Shown here: positions 48,930 through 61,722 of the stretch, piece by piece | How the letters are laid out: the number at the start of each line of letters is the position of its first letter | Numbering within the stretch: position 1 is the first letter of the stretch | Assembly (NCBI GenBank): GCA_014706295.1 | Contig: JACSVZ010000001.1 | Span: forward strand, 37,806,318-37,870,317 | Length of the DNA: 64,000 nucleotides | Origin: Lycocorax pyrrhopterus obiensis | Lineage: Eukaryota; Chordata; Aves; Passeriformes; Paradisaeidae | Reading direction: 5' to 3' | Position numbers and translations under genes: made by a program | The notes under the pieces: generated by a model | Database searches by the model: none | The model's input: the letters and a program-made list of their open reading frames with translations, nothing else | What the model was told of the DNA's origin: nothing

Positions 48930-50226
48930 TCCCTACTCTCAAGCTTGCAGCTTGTTCAGAGTGCTGCAACATGATTATTAAGTGGTTTAGGCAAATCTGA
49001 GGCTAATGCCTGCATCCTTTGCTTTTACAACTATTTGTTTGAAGATTAGCCTAGATGTGTTAGTATATAATCAAAGTCCATGCTGAAGCACTCTGTTAAA
49101 AATGTGCTGTGAAGAATAAGGAGTAGTTTGTCTTTCTTTCCACCTGTAAAATAGACAAATTCCTTTTTTTTTTCTGATTTTTTTTTTCTCCACACCCTGG
49201 CTTCCTTCTTGGACCCTTTTGGATGAGGCAGCCCTTAGATACAGCATGCAGGTTTAAACATTGTCTGACAGGAAGCAGCTGAAGTAATTATTATACATGC
49301 CTTCCAATTTATATTTCAATATGAAACTGATAAACTTCATGGGGCAGCTCTTCAGCTGATGCAAGTCATCATAGCATCTTTAGCTTCAATGAACCTTTTT
49401 AATTTTACAGTAGAGGAGATGGCTCTTTTGCTGTTTACCATATTTAGAACTGCTATTCAGCAACTCAAGTACTGCTTTTGAAGCTCTGATTGAAATTACT
49501 GCTCATTACAGTCTCTGCTATTTTTTTAAATACAATCATCCACATAAAATGCACAAACATTTTATCTCTTCTAATATTATTTCATTTTAAGTATTTTCTC
49601 CTATGATTTGATTAATCTCATGCCACATTTTAGTTATTTGCTTGGCCAATTCTCTTTAAAATTCTCCGTCTCACAGTTCAGTATTCTCCATATTTTTTAG
49701 GAGCCTCTGCCTCTTTTTCATTCCTGTCATTTTTAACCTTAGGAAGATCAATTCAGAAATATTGAATTATCCCATCTACTTTTAAGATAAAATTGATATT
49801 TTCTCTAGATTGCTGTCATTTAGAGAGAGCACCATCTCTACTAACTTTGCCAGCTGGAGTTTAGATGTCCAGTCTAATTAAGTCATCCAACTCCCCCTGT
49901 CACCAGTGGAAGGAGGTAAGTTGAAAGTTGACATAAATCACATTTCAGGGCCATCCACCCCCCTCCAATGATTATACAGGACAAAGAGATCTATGCAAAG
50001 GCACCATTTCAAAAACCATCAAGGGAATGCTAGGGAGAGGAGGGAAAGTCTCCACTGTTCAGCAGTGCCTCCAGCAGTGCACTGGTCAGTGTATTTAATT
50101 AGGAGGTTTTTGTTCTCACCTGTCCAAACCCACTCAGCTTAAGTACTCCATTTTGGACTGAAGACATTGCTACAAATCGTTGGAGGTGATGCACACTGCC
50201 TCATTTAACAGCCCTAATCTCTCTGT

Positions 50227-50236
50227 TGCTGAGTCA
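50227..50236 (+). promoter_or_regulatory. MAF-recognition-element-like site
   Basis: TGCTGAGTCA matches ten bases of the MAF recognition element (TGCTGAGTCAGCA). GATAAG and CAGCTG motifs lie about 140-160 bases downstream (gatgataagtctg, cacagctgctgt). Single motifs like these occur by chance. Confidence 0.2.
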
Positions 50237-53200
50237 TTATCATTTTTGTTAGCCCAGCCCTAGGGAGTACAGAAGTGTGACAAGCAAAATAAAAGAACTT
50301 TTCCTGAGCAGATTTTGACCCTTATCACCGTGCTCTGCTAGCTCCAGCTGCCTCGAGGAGCAACTGATGATAAGTCTGTGTCATCTGTCACAGCTGCTGT
50401 ACCCACTGTGACAAGGGAAGAACCCAATATGACATTCTGTGAAGTAAGCATGCTTCTAAACTGAGGCCACATGGTTAATTCCCACTAAAAGGACAGGCAA
50501 AAGAGTCAATCCACTTCAGTCATCAGGGTGTAGCAAACCACACTGAAGCGAGCACTGGTGCTGCCTCAGCCCCTTGTCCAGAGGGCAACTCCCCAAATTG
50601 TCATCCTCATGGCTGCTAAAGCTGACTGACTTGGGTTTTGGGAGCCAAGTGTGCACTGATATACAAGCTTTTATCTTCATGAGAGTTAGTAACTGTTAAC
50701 CATTGTATAACTCATGGAACAAGAAACATCGTTTGTACAACATTTGGCCTAATTAAATTATTACTGTTTTATACTATGTGGCAGTAGCCGACTATGTCTT
50801 CATGCGCAGAAGCCAAATTCCTCTGATTTTAAACTTTTCCTTCTTAGTAAGATTGACGACTCTGCATGCAACTAGACCCATAGACAAAATTCAACTCAAG
50901 TCTCCATAACAGACAACTTTCAGTTTGAATGTATTCTTAAGAAAATTAATCCAGTGGGTGCTCACAAAGTCAACCTTTTGGTTAGTAGCAGAATTTTTCC
51001 AACATTACTTTTTAGATGCTTTCAGATTGGCTTTATCCACCTCAAAATATTTGTGCCAAAAGAGTGCAGATTTTGACAGACAGTAGAAACCTGTGATAAA
51101 ATAGACATTATAATTCTAATAAATTTCTCTTTTTCAAAGCAAACAAAATCACTTACTTCTTTTTGACAACCGAAAAAATGTCTACACAAAAAGAACTCCA
51201 GAGTATACTAGCTCAGGGCCTCACCTCACTTAATAACAACTCAACACCATTACCTTAGAATGGGCTCATAACTGTCAATTTAATTAATTTTCTCTCTCTT
51301 TTCTAGAGCAATATATTTATCAAGTTGGAGGAAGAAAATACAGCTAAATTAATTCATGTAGAAGGCACAGGGGAGGCAGAAGGCCTTGGTAGGAAAGATA
51401 AAACCTCAGGACACATCTTGGCCTAGTTGTTTAATCTGCTACTTGATTCTGGGCATAAATAATCTTAAATCTTGACATACTTAATTTCAACAATTTGATG
51501 TAATCCATTCTGAACTTCTCATTTTCAATAAAGATAAGTATGGAAAATACAAAATGGGAAACTGTTAAATGAAATAATTAAATTCTGCAAATGCAATTTG
51601 TCCTAATGATACCAGATGCCTCACCCTTGTGTAGCAATCTCTTCTTCGATAACCATCAGACATTTAATCTCCTATGGTCATAGACACAGCTTTAGGACAA
51701 AAAAAAGACAAAAGTTCAATCAAGTTTTCATGTAATTAATTAACAAAACACTTGCACATGTCGAACAGAATAGAAAGTCCTAGTCCTGAAAAGACATTTA
51801 TCCTACTTACCGTAAGTCCTGCTTATCTTGTCATGCTACGGTAGGAATTACTCCTACCCCTCAGGGTGGGCTGAATTTGCCATGACAAGGTACAACTGTT
51901 GTATCAATCACACAATAAACTCCATACCATGCATTTTAGCATCAAGGCTCCAGTATTTTAGGGTGTAGGATAGTTAGGTATTACTCTTTTTAAACATGCA
52001 GCACAAGCGTTTCTGGCCTTAAGAGTTTTTCATCCAGATGGAAGACGTAAAGCCAGGACTGGTGCACTGTGGAAAAATTTGGCTTTGCTGTAAACTCTAG
52101 CTTTAGACAGCAAATTATGAGATGACAGCTCTCTAAACCCCCAATGTAAAGACACTTTTTTTTTTACCAAGACATCTTTAAGATACTTCCTAGTCTTGCT
52201 TGCATTAAAGACACCAGACAGGTGACTTTTTTATCTCCCAACAAGGCAGGACCTCAGGTACTTTCTAATTTGTCTTCTCTCACTTCTGTTCCAAGAAATA
52301 GCAACCCCAGGACATGATACTTTCTCAAAAAAAAAAAGAGAAAGGAGGCAATTTGAACCTACAATCCACTCCCTAGCTGTCCCTGCTCTCAGTCTTACAT
52401 TACTTAGCAATGCATCTGAACATCAGTTCAGCAGTATCTGGGAAGGCACTGGAACAATAAGAAGAGTCAGAGACCCTCAAGCTGGTCTTCAGCCAACAGA
52501 CCCTGTAATGAACACAGTTTCATAGATCTCATGAAATACAATACTTTCAATTATTTTGTGTGTTGTGTGTCTGAAGAATCAGATTCAGAACGAATATGAA
52601 GGAAATAGTGCCACCTGCTGTGATACCAGTAATATTCCCTCCAGTACACAAGTCAGGGAAAACTCCAGAAGCTGAAATGCAAACAGGATGAATTTCTCAA
52701 TAGTTAACAATAATTAAATCACAAAGGAAATTATTGCTTGCAGATGTCGTTATTGTGCAGGAATTTTTTTTATTGAGTTAAAGTGGGTTTTTTTTAATTA
52801 CATTTTCATTGAGATATCAGACATGGCCCTGTTCTTCATCACATCGAAGTACAATTGTCTTTGTTATTCCACTTTGTTAGCTTCAGCAGACACTGAAACT
52901 AAACTCTTTCTAATGTGTCATCTATGTAGTGTGGCATACAATATGCATGTCCCTATGTTTTGATTCCTCTTTAACTTTCTGCTGTCACAAAGCCAATGTA
53001 TGTATTTAGAGGTTTTTCTTCTACACTACAAGTTCTGTCTTCTTGACAGAAAATTGATTTTTCTCATCCTGATCCATGAGCCAAAATAAAACTGCTGCCC
53101 TATTACTCAAGATCTTACAATACAATCAACTACAGCTTTAAAGCATGTCATTAGAGACAGAGCCATTAGAATAACTATAAGAAGTCTGAAGTAGTTTCTT

Positions 53201-54779
53201 TATTGTAGAATTAAACAACCCCTAGTTTTCTGCTGACAACAAGATACAGACACCCATTCTTTGCTGCATTTACTGAACACGGTACAAAGGATAAGCCCCC
53301 CTTTTTGATCTTTGGAAATAACATTCATAAATATATCCTACTGTAACTGGTATTCCACCACACTCATCTTGAAGCAAGATGGAAACTTACATTTATTTCT
53401 GCATTCACTTATTTTGAAGATACTTTTAAGTGCAATAATTTAAAATTACTGCTTGTATGGTGAGTTTTTCCCTAAGTTTACAGACATAAATGCTGTTCTG
53501 ACCACATCACCCTATCATCATGACCTATGAGCTGTTACTTTACAGAAGGCATATAGTGACTTACACAGAGTGTGCTGATGCCTTCGATAACATTGCAGGA
53601 GAAGTGTCCGCATCACATATCTACAAACTAGATCTATTCTTTAATTGAGCTGTCTCCAGGAAACTATTCCAAGACAGAAGTCCATTACTCTTGAGCTCTC
53701 TTCCTCTGCAAGTAGACACACAAGTCGGATTTGTAAGACACATATATGTGGTGCTGCATGGTGATGTACAACCTGGTCTACCTATGCTACAGTGTTCAAG
53801 GATGCTGGGGGGTTTAGGTCTGAAATCTATTTCTATCAGAAACAGATTTACTCTCACAGTAAATCTACTTCTGTACAAAGACAAACTTGTAAGGATTGCT
53901 TCTTCTGACACTGTTTTCCTGGAAATGACTGTATGTGAAAGACATTTTCACTAACAATATCAAATGTTTCATGTCACGATGTTAAGCCTTTTCCTTCTTT
54001 TTTGAATGTAAATTTTATATAGTGAGCCAGAAAAATTATCAAGGCCTCACTTCCTGGGACAAAGGAACATTTTATGTTTCTCCTGTAACTCACAGCTGAC
54101 TTAAAATTAATTTCAGCATCCACTACAGATAAAAAAATTGAAGTGACAGATTTAATGTTAGTACTGTAACTTCCAGCAGTCAAAGGCAACAAGTGAGAAG
54201 GAATTATGAAATTCTCAGGTTTTCCTTGACTCCAGGCATTTATGGGAGTTTAATTTGAGTTATTGTTCCATTTTTCTAAAATACCACAAACCAGAAATTG
54301 CACATGTAAATCATACTATGTGTATCTATATATGCAGAATGATCATATGTACATAATCAGAACTTGCTGATTTGAAGTTCTGCTGAAGACTTTGTGATTA
54401 AATGTAAGGTATTTCTTAAAAAGTTTAAGTTTCAGAAAGATTAAGTTTCGTACAACCAAGATCTGCATAACTGCAACTGACACATAAATATCCCAATGAA
54501 ATATCCTAACATAAACCAACAAGCAAACCAGGTTCTATTTCCAGTCTTGGGTGCTTAAAACAATGAAAAATTTGATAAGCATTCATGGTTGAATTTTTTT
54601 CATTTTGTTTCAATGATCTGAGACATTATCTAACCTTCTAATTTGAAGGTTTTGGCTTTCATTTTTCCTTTTTTAACTATGAAGACAACCTCCATGTATA
54701 AGTGCTAATGAAGCATCTCTGAAGCTGATAATATACATTAATATTTTAGAGTTACTGGGTCTGTAGAAACACCAACCCA

Positions 54780-54836
54780 GTTCATGTAATTTAAAGTTGA
54801 AAGTTCATTTAATTTAAAGCTCACATAATTTAAAAG
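54780..54836 (+). repeat. Degenerate triple repeat (~21-23 bp)
   Basis: gttcatgtaatttaaagttg, gttcatttaatttaaagctc and cacataatttaaaagg follow each other. The shared core is taatttaaa(g). Confidence 0.6.
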
Positions 54837-57022
54837 GATGTTTTGTAAAAGTCCATTTCAGGTTTCAAAGGCAAAGTACCCACTTAGTTGTTTCTAGGAA
54901 GCTAGAAAGGTACTTCTTTCTACCACTTCCAGATGAAGGCATTCAGTCTAATCACACACAGAGACAGAACTTCCATCTGACTTTACAGCCCGCTCTGATG
55001 CACACATTCATCAGCACAGGCTTTACCTCACTACCTTTAGATGGTCTGATGCCTTCATGTGAGCTGCATACTGAAGTCTCTTCTCCAGCGTCAATAGAAA
55101 GAATCAGAGGTTCTTTACAACATGATTAACCAACTAAAGTAGCTGACTGAAATAGGTCCGATAAACCACAGCCTAAAAATGTATTTTTATGCTCTCTGGT
55201 GGGCAACTACTTCAGTTGTAGATACCTATTGGTTAGGTGTCTATGTTTGATCAGGCTAATTCCTCCTGTAACAGCAATTAGTGTTTGACCTTTAGGTATG
55301 GTGCCTTCTGGTGCATTGTGTAATTGCAGAGGATGCTGCTGCAACTTCCTTTTAATAAGGCAATAAGACTATTCTTAATTACTATGGGTGCCAAGTGTCT
55401 TTTCTGAGGAAGAGAATTGGCTAGGATTCAATGGAGAACAGAAGTAGAGCGATGGAAAAAGTTTAGAGAGACTGGAGAGATATGAACCTCATCTGGGCAT
55501 GAAGTCAAACAGCAGTAAAGACTATTTTAATCGCTTGTCTTAGCTGATGGACATCCAGATGAGACCATGAAGACTAAAAGGGCATGCCCTTTCTGAACTG
55601 ATCTGTAAAGCCATTACCGTCTTCTCAGGCATATATGTCTTACAAGAGCTTTTCAAGCACAACATGTGTCAGATGTCACTCAAGCTGGATTCTTCTAGAT
55701 GTGAAAGAGAAAGTATTCTTGGCAGTGTGTTCTCAGGAAAGTCTCTTTAATCTGAAATAGTCCAAAACTAATGCCCTTGAGGGCATGCTGCAAGACATAT
55801 CTTTTTCAGAGAGCTGCTGAAGCGGCAAACTTGAGCAAGGAGTGATGCATAGTGAAAATGAAGAAACTTTCATCTTCATTATTTATCTGCTAAATGGTGA
55901 TTGAATATTATGAGATGTAGTAGATTTCCATTCATTTCAACACACTGACTGCTTCTCTTTAGAAAAAAAACCAAAACTTATCAAGAAGATCTAATGTGTG
56001 AAATGAAAGTCTTTTGTCCCTTTACAATTTAAAATCAGTGGTAAATGGGAACCCTTCTGAAAGACTATGGCTGAATGAAGTGTTGGTACAGGGAAACAAA
56101 TGATATACCTCTAACACGACAAGAATGACTAGAACATTATACAACCTAACCTAGCAAACAGTTATTTTTACTTTCCAACTAATTTTCTCTATTCTACTTG
56201 TCTTTTGATCCTAGAAATACTCACATGTATGCTTAACCACTTGAAGACTCTTCCTAAGCTCTAAAGCTGTATTTATTTTACTAAACTGAGAAACATTCCC
56301 AAGTTCCCCTGAGCAAGGGAACAATTTAGCCCTGCTCAAGCCCCATAATGAAGCACTGTCTTCTCCATGCACAGACTTGCACACGTACATGCGGAGTGGG
56401 TGCCACAGGAAGAAAGTTTGCATAATCGCTGAGTACTCTTCCCGTGTGTTGAGGACATGAGGGCACCCAGCGGCTGAGAGGAGACTCAGCCTACAGCTGT
56501 TTGTGTGACCAGAGTTAAGCACATACATTTTCAGTGTGAGCTGAACTGGAGGTTTAGTTTGTGAACACTAAGTTGTCAATCTGTAGAGCCATTAAAATCT
56601 TTTGCAATTTTCACCATAAGGCAAATTTTTCATGGGGATCACGATTTTCTTTCTATTGGTAAAAACCTAACATATTATGAGCAACTGTAAATGAATAATA
56701 GCACAACTTCAACCAGGGATACCAAAAAGTATTTCTATAAAAAGTTCACTTTTACTTTTCCTAAAAAGATCTTCCCAGAGGGTTTGAATAGAGCTTTGGA
56801 AAAGTACATTTGTTAAGAAGAAAATTAAAGAAATTAGACAGCAGAGTTATCATGATAACGTTACATTTTTAAGATGTTGCTGTCTAAAAGAAAAAGTGTA
56901 TCTGCATGTAGGTATTAATCACAGTTCTCTATTTCATTCCATTAATATTTTTGGAAAATTAAGTTTTCCTAAAAGATTTAATTTTTAGAGTCAAAATACT
57001 GGTTTAAGTATTATGTGCTAAT

Positions 57023-57183
57023 TTCTTTCTTTTTCTTTCTTTTTCTTTGTTTCTTTCTTTCTTCCTTCCTTCCTTCCTTCCTTTCTTTCTTTCTCTCTTT
57101 CTCTCTTTCTTCCTTTCTTTCTTTCTTTCTCTCTTTCTTTCTTTCTCTCTTTCTTTCTCTCTTTCTTTCTCTCTCTCTCTCTC
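57023..57183 (+). repeat. Polypyrimidine (TTTC/TTCC/TCTC)n microsatellite
   Basis: About 160 bases of pyrimidine on the plus strand: TTTTC/TTTC units, then TTCC, then TTTC with TCTC, ending in a CT run. Only one interrupting G (near 57049). The Phe/Ser/Leu- and Lys/Glu/Arg-rich reading frames over it (57004-57295) are artefacts. Confidence 0.95.
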
Positions 57184-59090
57184 CACCTGCAAAAGAAAGT
57201 AACTCATTTGGGTAGGGTTTCCTGTCACTGTGACCCTGTGATGTCTCTTTCTGACAGCGTACTGAGGCACCAGGCTGACTGAACCATCTATACAATTAAT
57301 CCTGTGGGTCCACAGATTCCTGTACCTGCTGCCTTAAGCGTCATGTGCAGGGGCCTGGAGGAAGGCAACAAAAGAGGAGAAACAGGTAAGGCAGAGACAA
57401 ATAGAAAATATTTGAACAGTACTAAATTTATATTAGTATAAAACTGTTAACTCCAAATGGCATAATTTCACCCCCAATAAAATCAGTGGGAAGGGAGTGT
57501 TTGTGTGTGTGTGTGTGATTGTTTTGTTGCTATAGCTTTTTGTTGCTAAGATTTATCTGGAGCTTCATTTGGACCCATTTCTACAAAGACACCATTGTAA
57601 AGTGTAGACAGATTTATTCAAAAATACTAAGAATATTCAAGTTAACTGCTTCAAAATAACACATTAATGGAGGAAAAAAAAAAGTCTTCCTTTAAAATTG
57701 CAAAACTGGTGAGCTATTTTTGCTGGAATTTTTCCAAAATTATTCATCTTAGAGTAGACGTCTGTCATGGGACATATCAGTTTGAACAGTTTAAATATGG
57801 CAATTATAGGTAATTCAAAGCAGGGTCTTATAGGTAAAAATTTTAGTCAACCTTAGTTAAAAGCATTTATTGGAAGCAAAATAATACGAATCAGTAAAAA
57901 AATTCTTGTAGTGTATAGGTGAACAGACCTGTATGGTTTCCTCAAGGCCTATCCGTGTGTACATAATTATGAGTGCATTGTTAGGAAACTGCTTTTGAAA
58001 AAAAATCTTTAAGCAAAAGCTGAAAAAAAAAAAGCAACCACCAAACAAACAAAGTTGTCATTTTTTAGACCACAGATTATCTGCTCCTTCTAAATTTATT
58101 TTCGGAGTTCAAAAGACATCATTGACTAATTATCTGCCAAATGCAGTATTATTGTTTAAATAGTACACATTTCAGTTGAAAAAACATTTTCATTTCCCTA
58201 ATGCCTTCTCTAAACATTTTTTTGGTGCCATTTTGTAATACACTACATAAAATATCCTGGGTACGATGAGAATAAAAGAGTTTTCCATTTATCTTCAGAG
58301 ACAAAGGCATTTCAAACATTAAGACAGGAATACTGTGGGCTGGTTTTCAATGGAGAGAATTCATCTCTGAGTTTTTAGTAATTGATAAAAACTAGGAGTA
58401 ATGCTTTGGAATCATAATGCACATCATCATTTTCAAGGCAGCCTGAATCCTTTTCATTGAGATATTTCCATTATCTCTTTATTGGGACATAGAGGTACCT
58501 TCTGGACATTTAGGCCAGTCTCTGTGAGCACTTCAGTTGCCAAGGAGTAACTTCAGCTGGTAAGGAGTAACATTCACTTCATAAATGTTATGCCTATTTT
58601 CAAAAGGATATTTAAAATAAACAGTTATAAATTGAAAAGATTTGCAGCACTCCTCAATTCTGCTGTGTCCCCTCCTGTTGCATTAATCAAAAATATACCT
58701 ATGCTTTGGAAATTTCTAGATCTTTTCTGAAATAATTAACCAACACGTCACCTTCTACCCACATTAACTTCATGCTTATTAGAAAAATATGAAGCTACTG
58801 AACAGCCAATGCTTATTTTGATATCCAGTTCTTGTAGACTGGAAATATCTGTGTTTGTGAGATCCAGAAGATTTTTTTGGAATGCCAGAGATAGTCTGTC
58901 AATTTGTGATATACAGCTCTTTAGCAGAAGCTGGTTACTTGTATTATGCAGGGTAATCTTTTCACAAAATATTGAAGCAATCTTCACAACAGACTAAACA
59001 GCCACAGCAGCGCTGTGATCTTAAGCAGAATAACAGTACTCAAATAATGACTGCCTCTTCCATCTGTGAGGTCTCTAAGCAAAAATCAGT
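57184..59090. other. Non-coding stretch
   Basis: No gene recognised. Contains a short (TG)n at 57498-57518, an A run at 58022-58033 and a small tandem repeat at 58539-58570 (aaggagtaac twice, 22-base period). Confidence 0.5.
57498..57518 (+). repeat. Short (TG)n microsatellite
   Basis: gtgtttgtgtgtgtgtgtgt, about nine TG units with one interruption. Confidence 0.8.
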
Positions 59091-59224
59091 CTCTTTTTCT
59101 TTTTTTTTCTTTTTCTTTTTCTTTTTCTTTTCCTTTTCCTTTTTCTTTTTCTTTTTCTTTTTCTTTTTCTTTTTCTTTTTCTTTTTCTTTTTCTTTTCCT
59201 TTTTCTTTTCCTTTTTTTTTTTTC
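59091..59224 (+). repeat. (CTTTTT)n hexanucleotide microsatellite
   Basis: About 134 bases of pure T and C, mostly CTTTTT units with CCTTTT variants, ending in a T run. The Phe/Ser-rich and Lys/Glu-rich reading frames here are artefacts. Confidence 0.95.
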
Positions 59225-61611
59225 ACACTGGAATATGAAGAAAGGATATGAAAAGTGAGTTTTGTTGTTTTGGCTTGAATTGGTTTTACCAGGTAGACAC
59301 TTATGAAATAAAAATCTAAATGTCTCTCACAAATCCTCAGCACTTTTGCTCAGCCAGTATTAAGGCTCTTGAACTGAAAGAAATAGGATGACTGCTTCTC
59401 CCAATTTAAAAAGGGGAAACATCAACAGAAAAAGCTATTTACCAGGGCTATAGTGAACCAGCTACTACACTGTGTAGGAAATGAATTTTAATTTTCAAAA
59501 AATTGCTTAGTAGGTTGGTTTGCTCAGCCAAGCAATTCTTCTGGTTAATAGCTTTTCAAGAGATTTTGCCATTACAGATATATTGGAATTCATATTCTGC
59601 AGTAATAATACAAGTGGGTTTTAATTCAAGACCTGGTTAAAGCAATTTTGGTACAGATGTAACTATTGCATCATTTTTTCAGTGATTATGGTGTTAGGTA
59701 CATCCCTTAAGATTTAAAATGGATCCAAAATAGTTGAGATACAACTCCACAAGAAAAGTCCTTAGGCATTTTCTGTCTTAATCCATTGATATTTAAATAT
59801 TTCATGCCACCCTTTACATTATGAACTAGTGTATTATATTTTCAAGGTGCTATTAAATCATCTGTGAAACCTCCTCGTGGAAAGCTTTGCAGAATCTCAA
59901 CTACTGAAAACTAGGAAATAATTGTTGTGTCAAACTTTAATCTTTATATGAATATGAGGGGAAAGGATTGATTACTAACTATTTTTAGACAGCAGCATAT
60001 CTGAAGAACTTTCATACTGGCATCTGGATTTTCAATGTTAATTTCCTAAACTTTTCTTAATAATTTTATAAGCAGAGGGGGAAATTTTCTCTCTCCCAGG
60101 GATACAATTCTATAATCACAGCCTGTGCTTTTACTTCCATCTTCAAATGTCCTTTTGAGTTTATATTCGGACTTCATCTCTTCCTAAAGTAGACATCTAA
60201 TGTGGGTCAGGAGAATGTTAAATGTGCCTAAGGTGATTAGCTCATATGTGGATTTGTCTGTTGTAGGTGTCTAAAGTCAGATGAGACAAACACACCTCTG
60301 AAAGAGGCTTATTAGATTCTCACATCCTATCAAGAGGAAGCAATTTTTCCTGTAATTTGCTGCTGCATAAAGAATTACGGAATTTATTCTTCTGACCATA
60401 GTGATACAACAGAGTAAATATGTACATATATGTGTGTGTAATAATGAGCATAACACCATATGTTGGTTTTCTCAGTAAAATTAAAGTATCAAAGATATTT
60501 CCATTTTATGTGCTTAATAAGAGCCATCCTATTTTTTTTTTTTTAATTTCAGCTGCTTTCTATGGACAATGATGCCAATAGTAGTTTAAAATATATGGTT
60601 TGTTTAAGCAAACGATGACACCTACATTTCATAAGAACTCAAGGTAAACAGAAGTCTGTTCCAGAAAAATAGCCTTTAAAACCAGCACAAACTGACAAAA
60701 CTTTTGTTGCATTTTCTAAAACTTTTAATCTGTCTTCATTTTTTCCCCAGCTCCTTGTAAACCATCCCATAATTACGAATGACTTTGATGTCAGGAATCT
60801 TCTGTTCATACATTACTTCATAAATTTGCTGATCTGGGTTCATTTGGGATATTAATGCCTGTTTTCTTTCTACGTACAAGAAACTAGTGGCCTTTTGTCT
60901 TATCAATTCATTTAATATTATTTGCTTCAAAAGAATAAGTCTGGCTTTTTCAATATTATTATATTTTGAGTACTATCCACCTTTTATAACATTTTTTCCT
61001 TATATGCTGTCATTTTCACTTGTAAAAAGTCTCAAGCACTGGTTTCTCATTTCAGTAGCACTGTAAAATCTCAGTCAATCTGTTTGCATGAATTATTGTT
61101 TACCAAGGGAACAGAAAATCGGTCACTTACTAACTCCTGAAATCACTCAGGTTATGTAATACAATTTTATTTTAACTAAGAGAGGTAGAGCGTTTCAAGA
61201 CACAGATGCCCTAACAAAAATAACTCTAAACTTTTGCAAGGTTTTTTAATTTCCCCAGTGGTCATTACAATAACCTTGCCTGACTTTAGGGAGTGCCCTT
61301 CAAATCAGGTTTCAATTTTTCTGCCAGTGCAATGGCAATAACAATGCCTTCTTCCCTCTAATAAAATGTTAAAAGTCAGTCAAGAAACAATAACCAACAG
61401 CAATAAATTTCTAGCAAAAGTAATAGCTGTCTTACACATATATTGATGTAAAAACTCAAAATGAGATAAAATTTTTTCACTGCTAAAACAATTTTCCAGA
61501 AGTCTTAATTTGGAAATTTCAAAATGTTTTGTTCCAATTTGGCAAGAAGTTTTCTCTTCCAGAATTGCTATAACACCTGCTAGGAATTGTAATTCAGCTA
61601 TTTTACCTATT
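59225..61611. other. Non-coding stretch with one open frame
   Basis: Mostly featureless AT-rich DNA with a T run at 60531-60544. One unusually protein-like minus-strand frame (60736-60966) is listed separately. Confidence 0.5.
60736..60966 (-). other. Open frame, possible exon or pseudogene piece
   Basis: On the minus strand the frame is open for about 77 codons, from just after a TAG at about 60967 to a TGA at 60736. It has a balanced hydrophilic composition: KARLILLKQIILNELIRQK, then an ERKQALISQMNPDQQIYEVM segment, then IPDIKVIRNYGMVYKELGKK. It looks more like a real helical protein than the other chance frames here, but I do not recognise the protein. There is no good splice acceptor before it: the upstream DNA is not pyrimidine-rich on that strand. 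It could be a remnant of a processed pseudogene, a terminal exon or chance. Long open stretches of this size are expected a few times in 64 kb of AT-rich DNA. Confidence 0.2.
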
Positions 61612-61722
61612 GCCCTCCATGGCACTGGGTTTGGAACTAGATAATCTTTAATGTCCCTTCCAACCCAGGACACCATTCTATGATTCTTTGATTCTATGAT
61701 TCTATGATTCTATGATTCTATT
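61612..61722 (+). mobile_element. CR1 LINE 3' end with long octamer tail
   Basis: ggaactagataatctttaat and tgtcccttccaacccagg are the last part of the CR1 3' UTR. They are followed by a tail of nearly six ATTCTATG units (61675-61722), longer than in the other copies here. The left edge is approximate. Little else of the element is present. Confidence 0.85.

Larger units (their letters stand above)
46752..57022. other. Long non-coding stretch
   Basis: About 10 kb without a supported gene. An 18-base T run lies near 46838-46855. A TA/TG microsatellite is at 48492-48600. The part 48870-50450 is less repetitive and contains motif clusters that could be regulatory. A degenerate triple repeat lies at 54780-54836. 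Confidence 0.55.

Noticed and set aside
57004..57295. Lys/Glu/Arg-rich frames resembling charged coiled coils
   Set aside because: They are translations of a TTTC/TTCC/TCTC microsatellite.
58972..59343. Phe/Ser-rich and Lys/Glu-rich frames
   Set aside because: They are translations of the CTTTTT hexanucleotide repeat.
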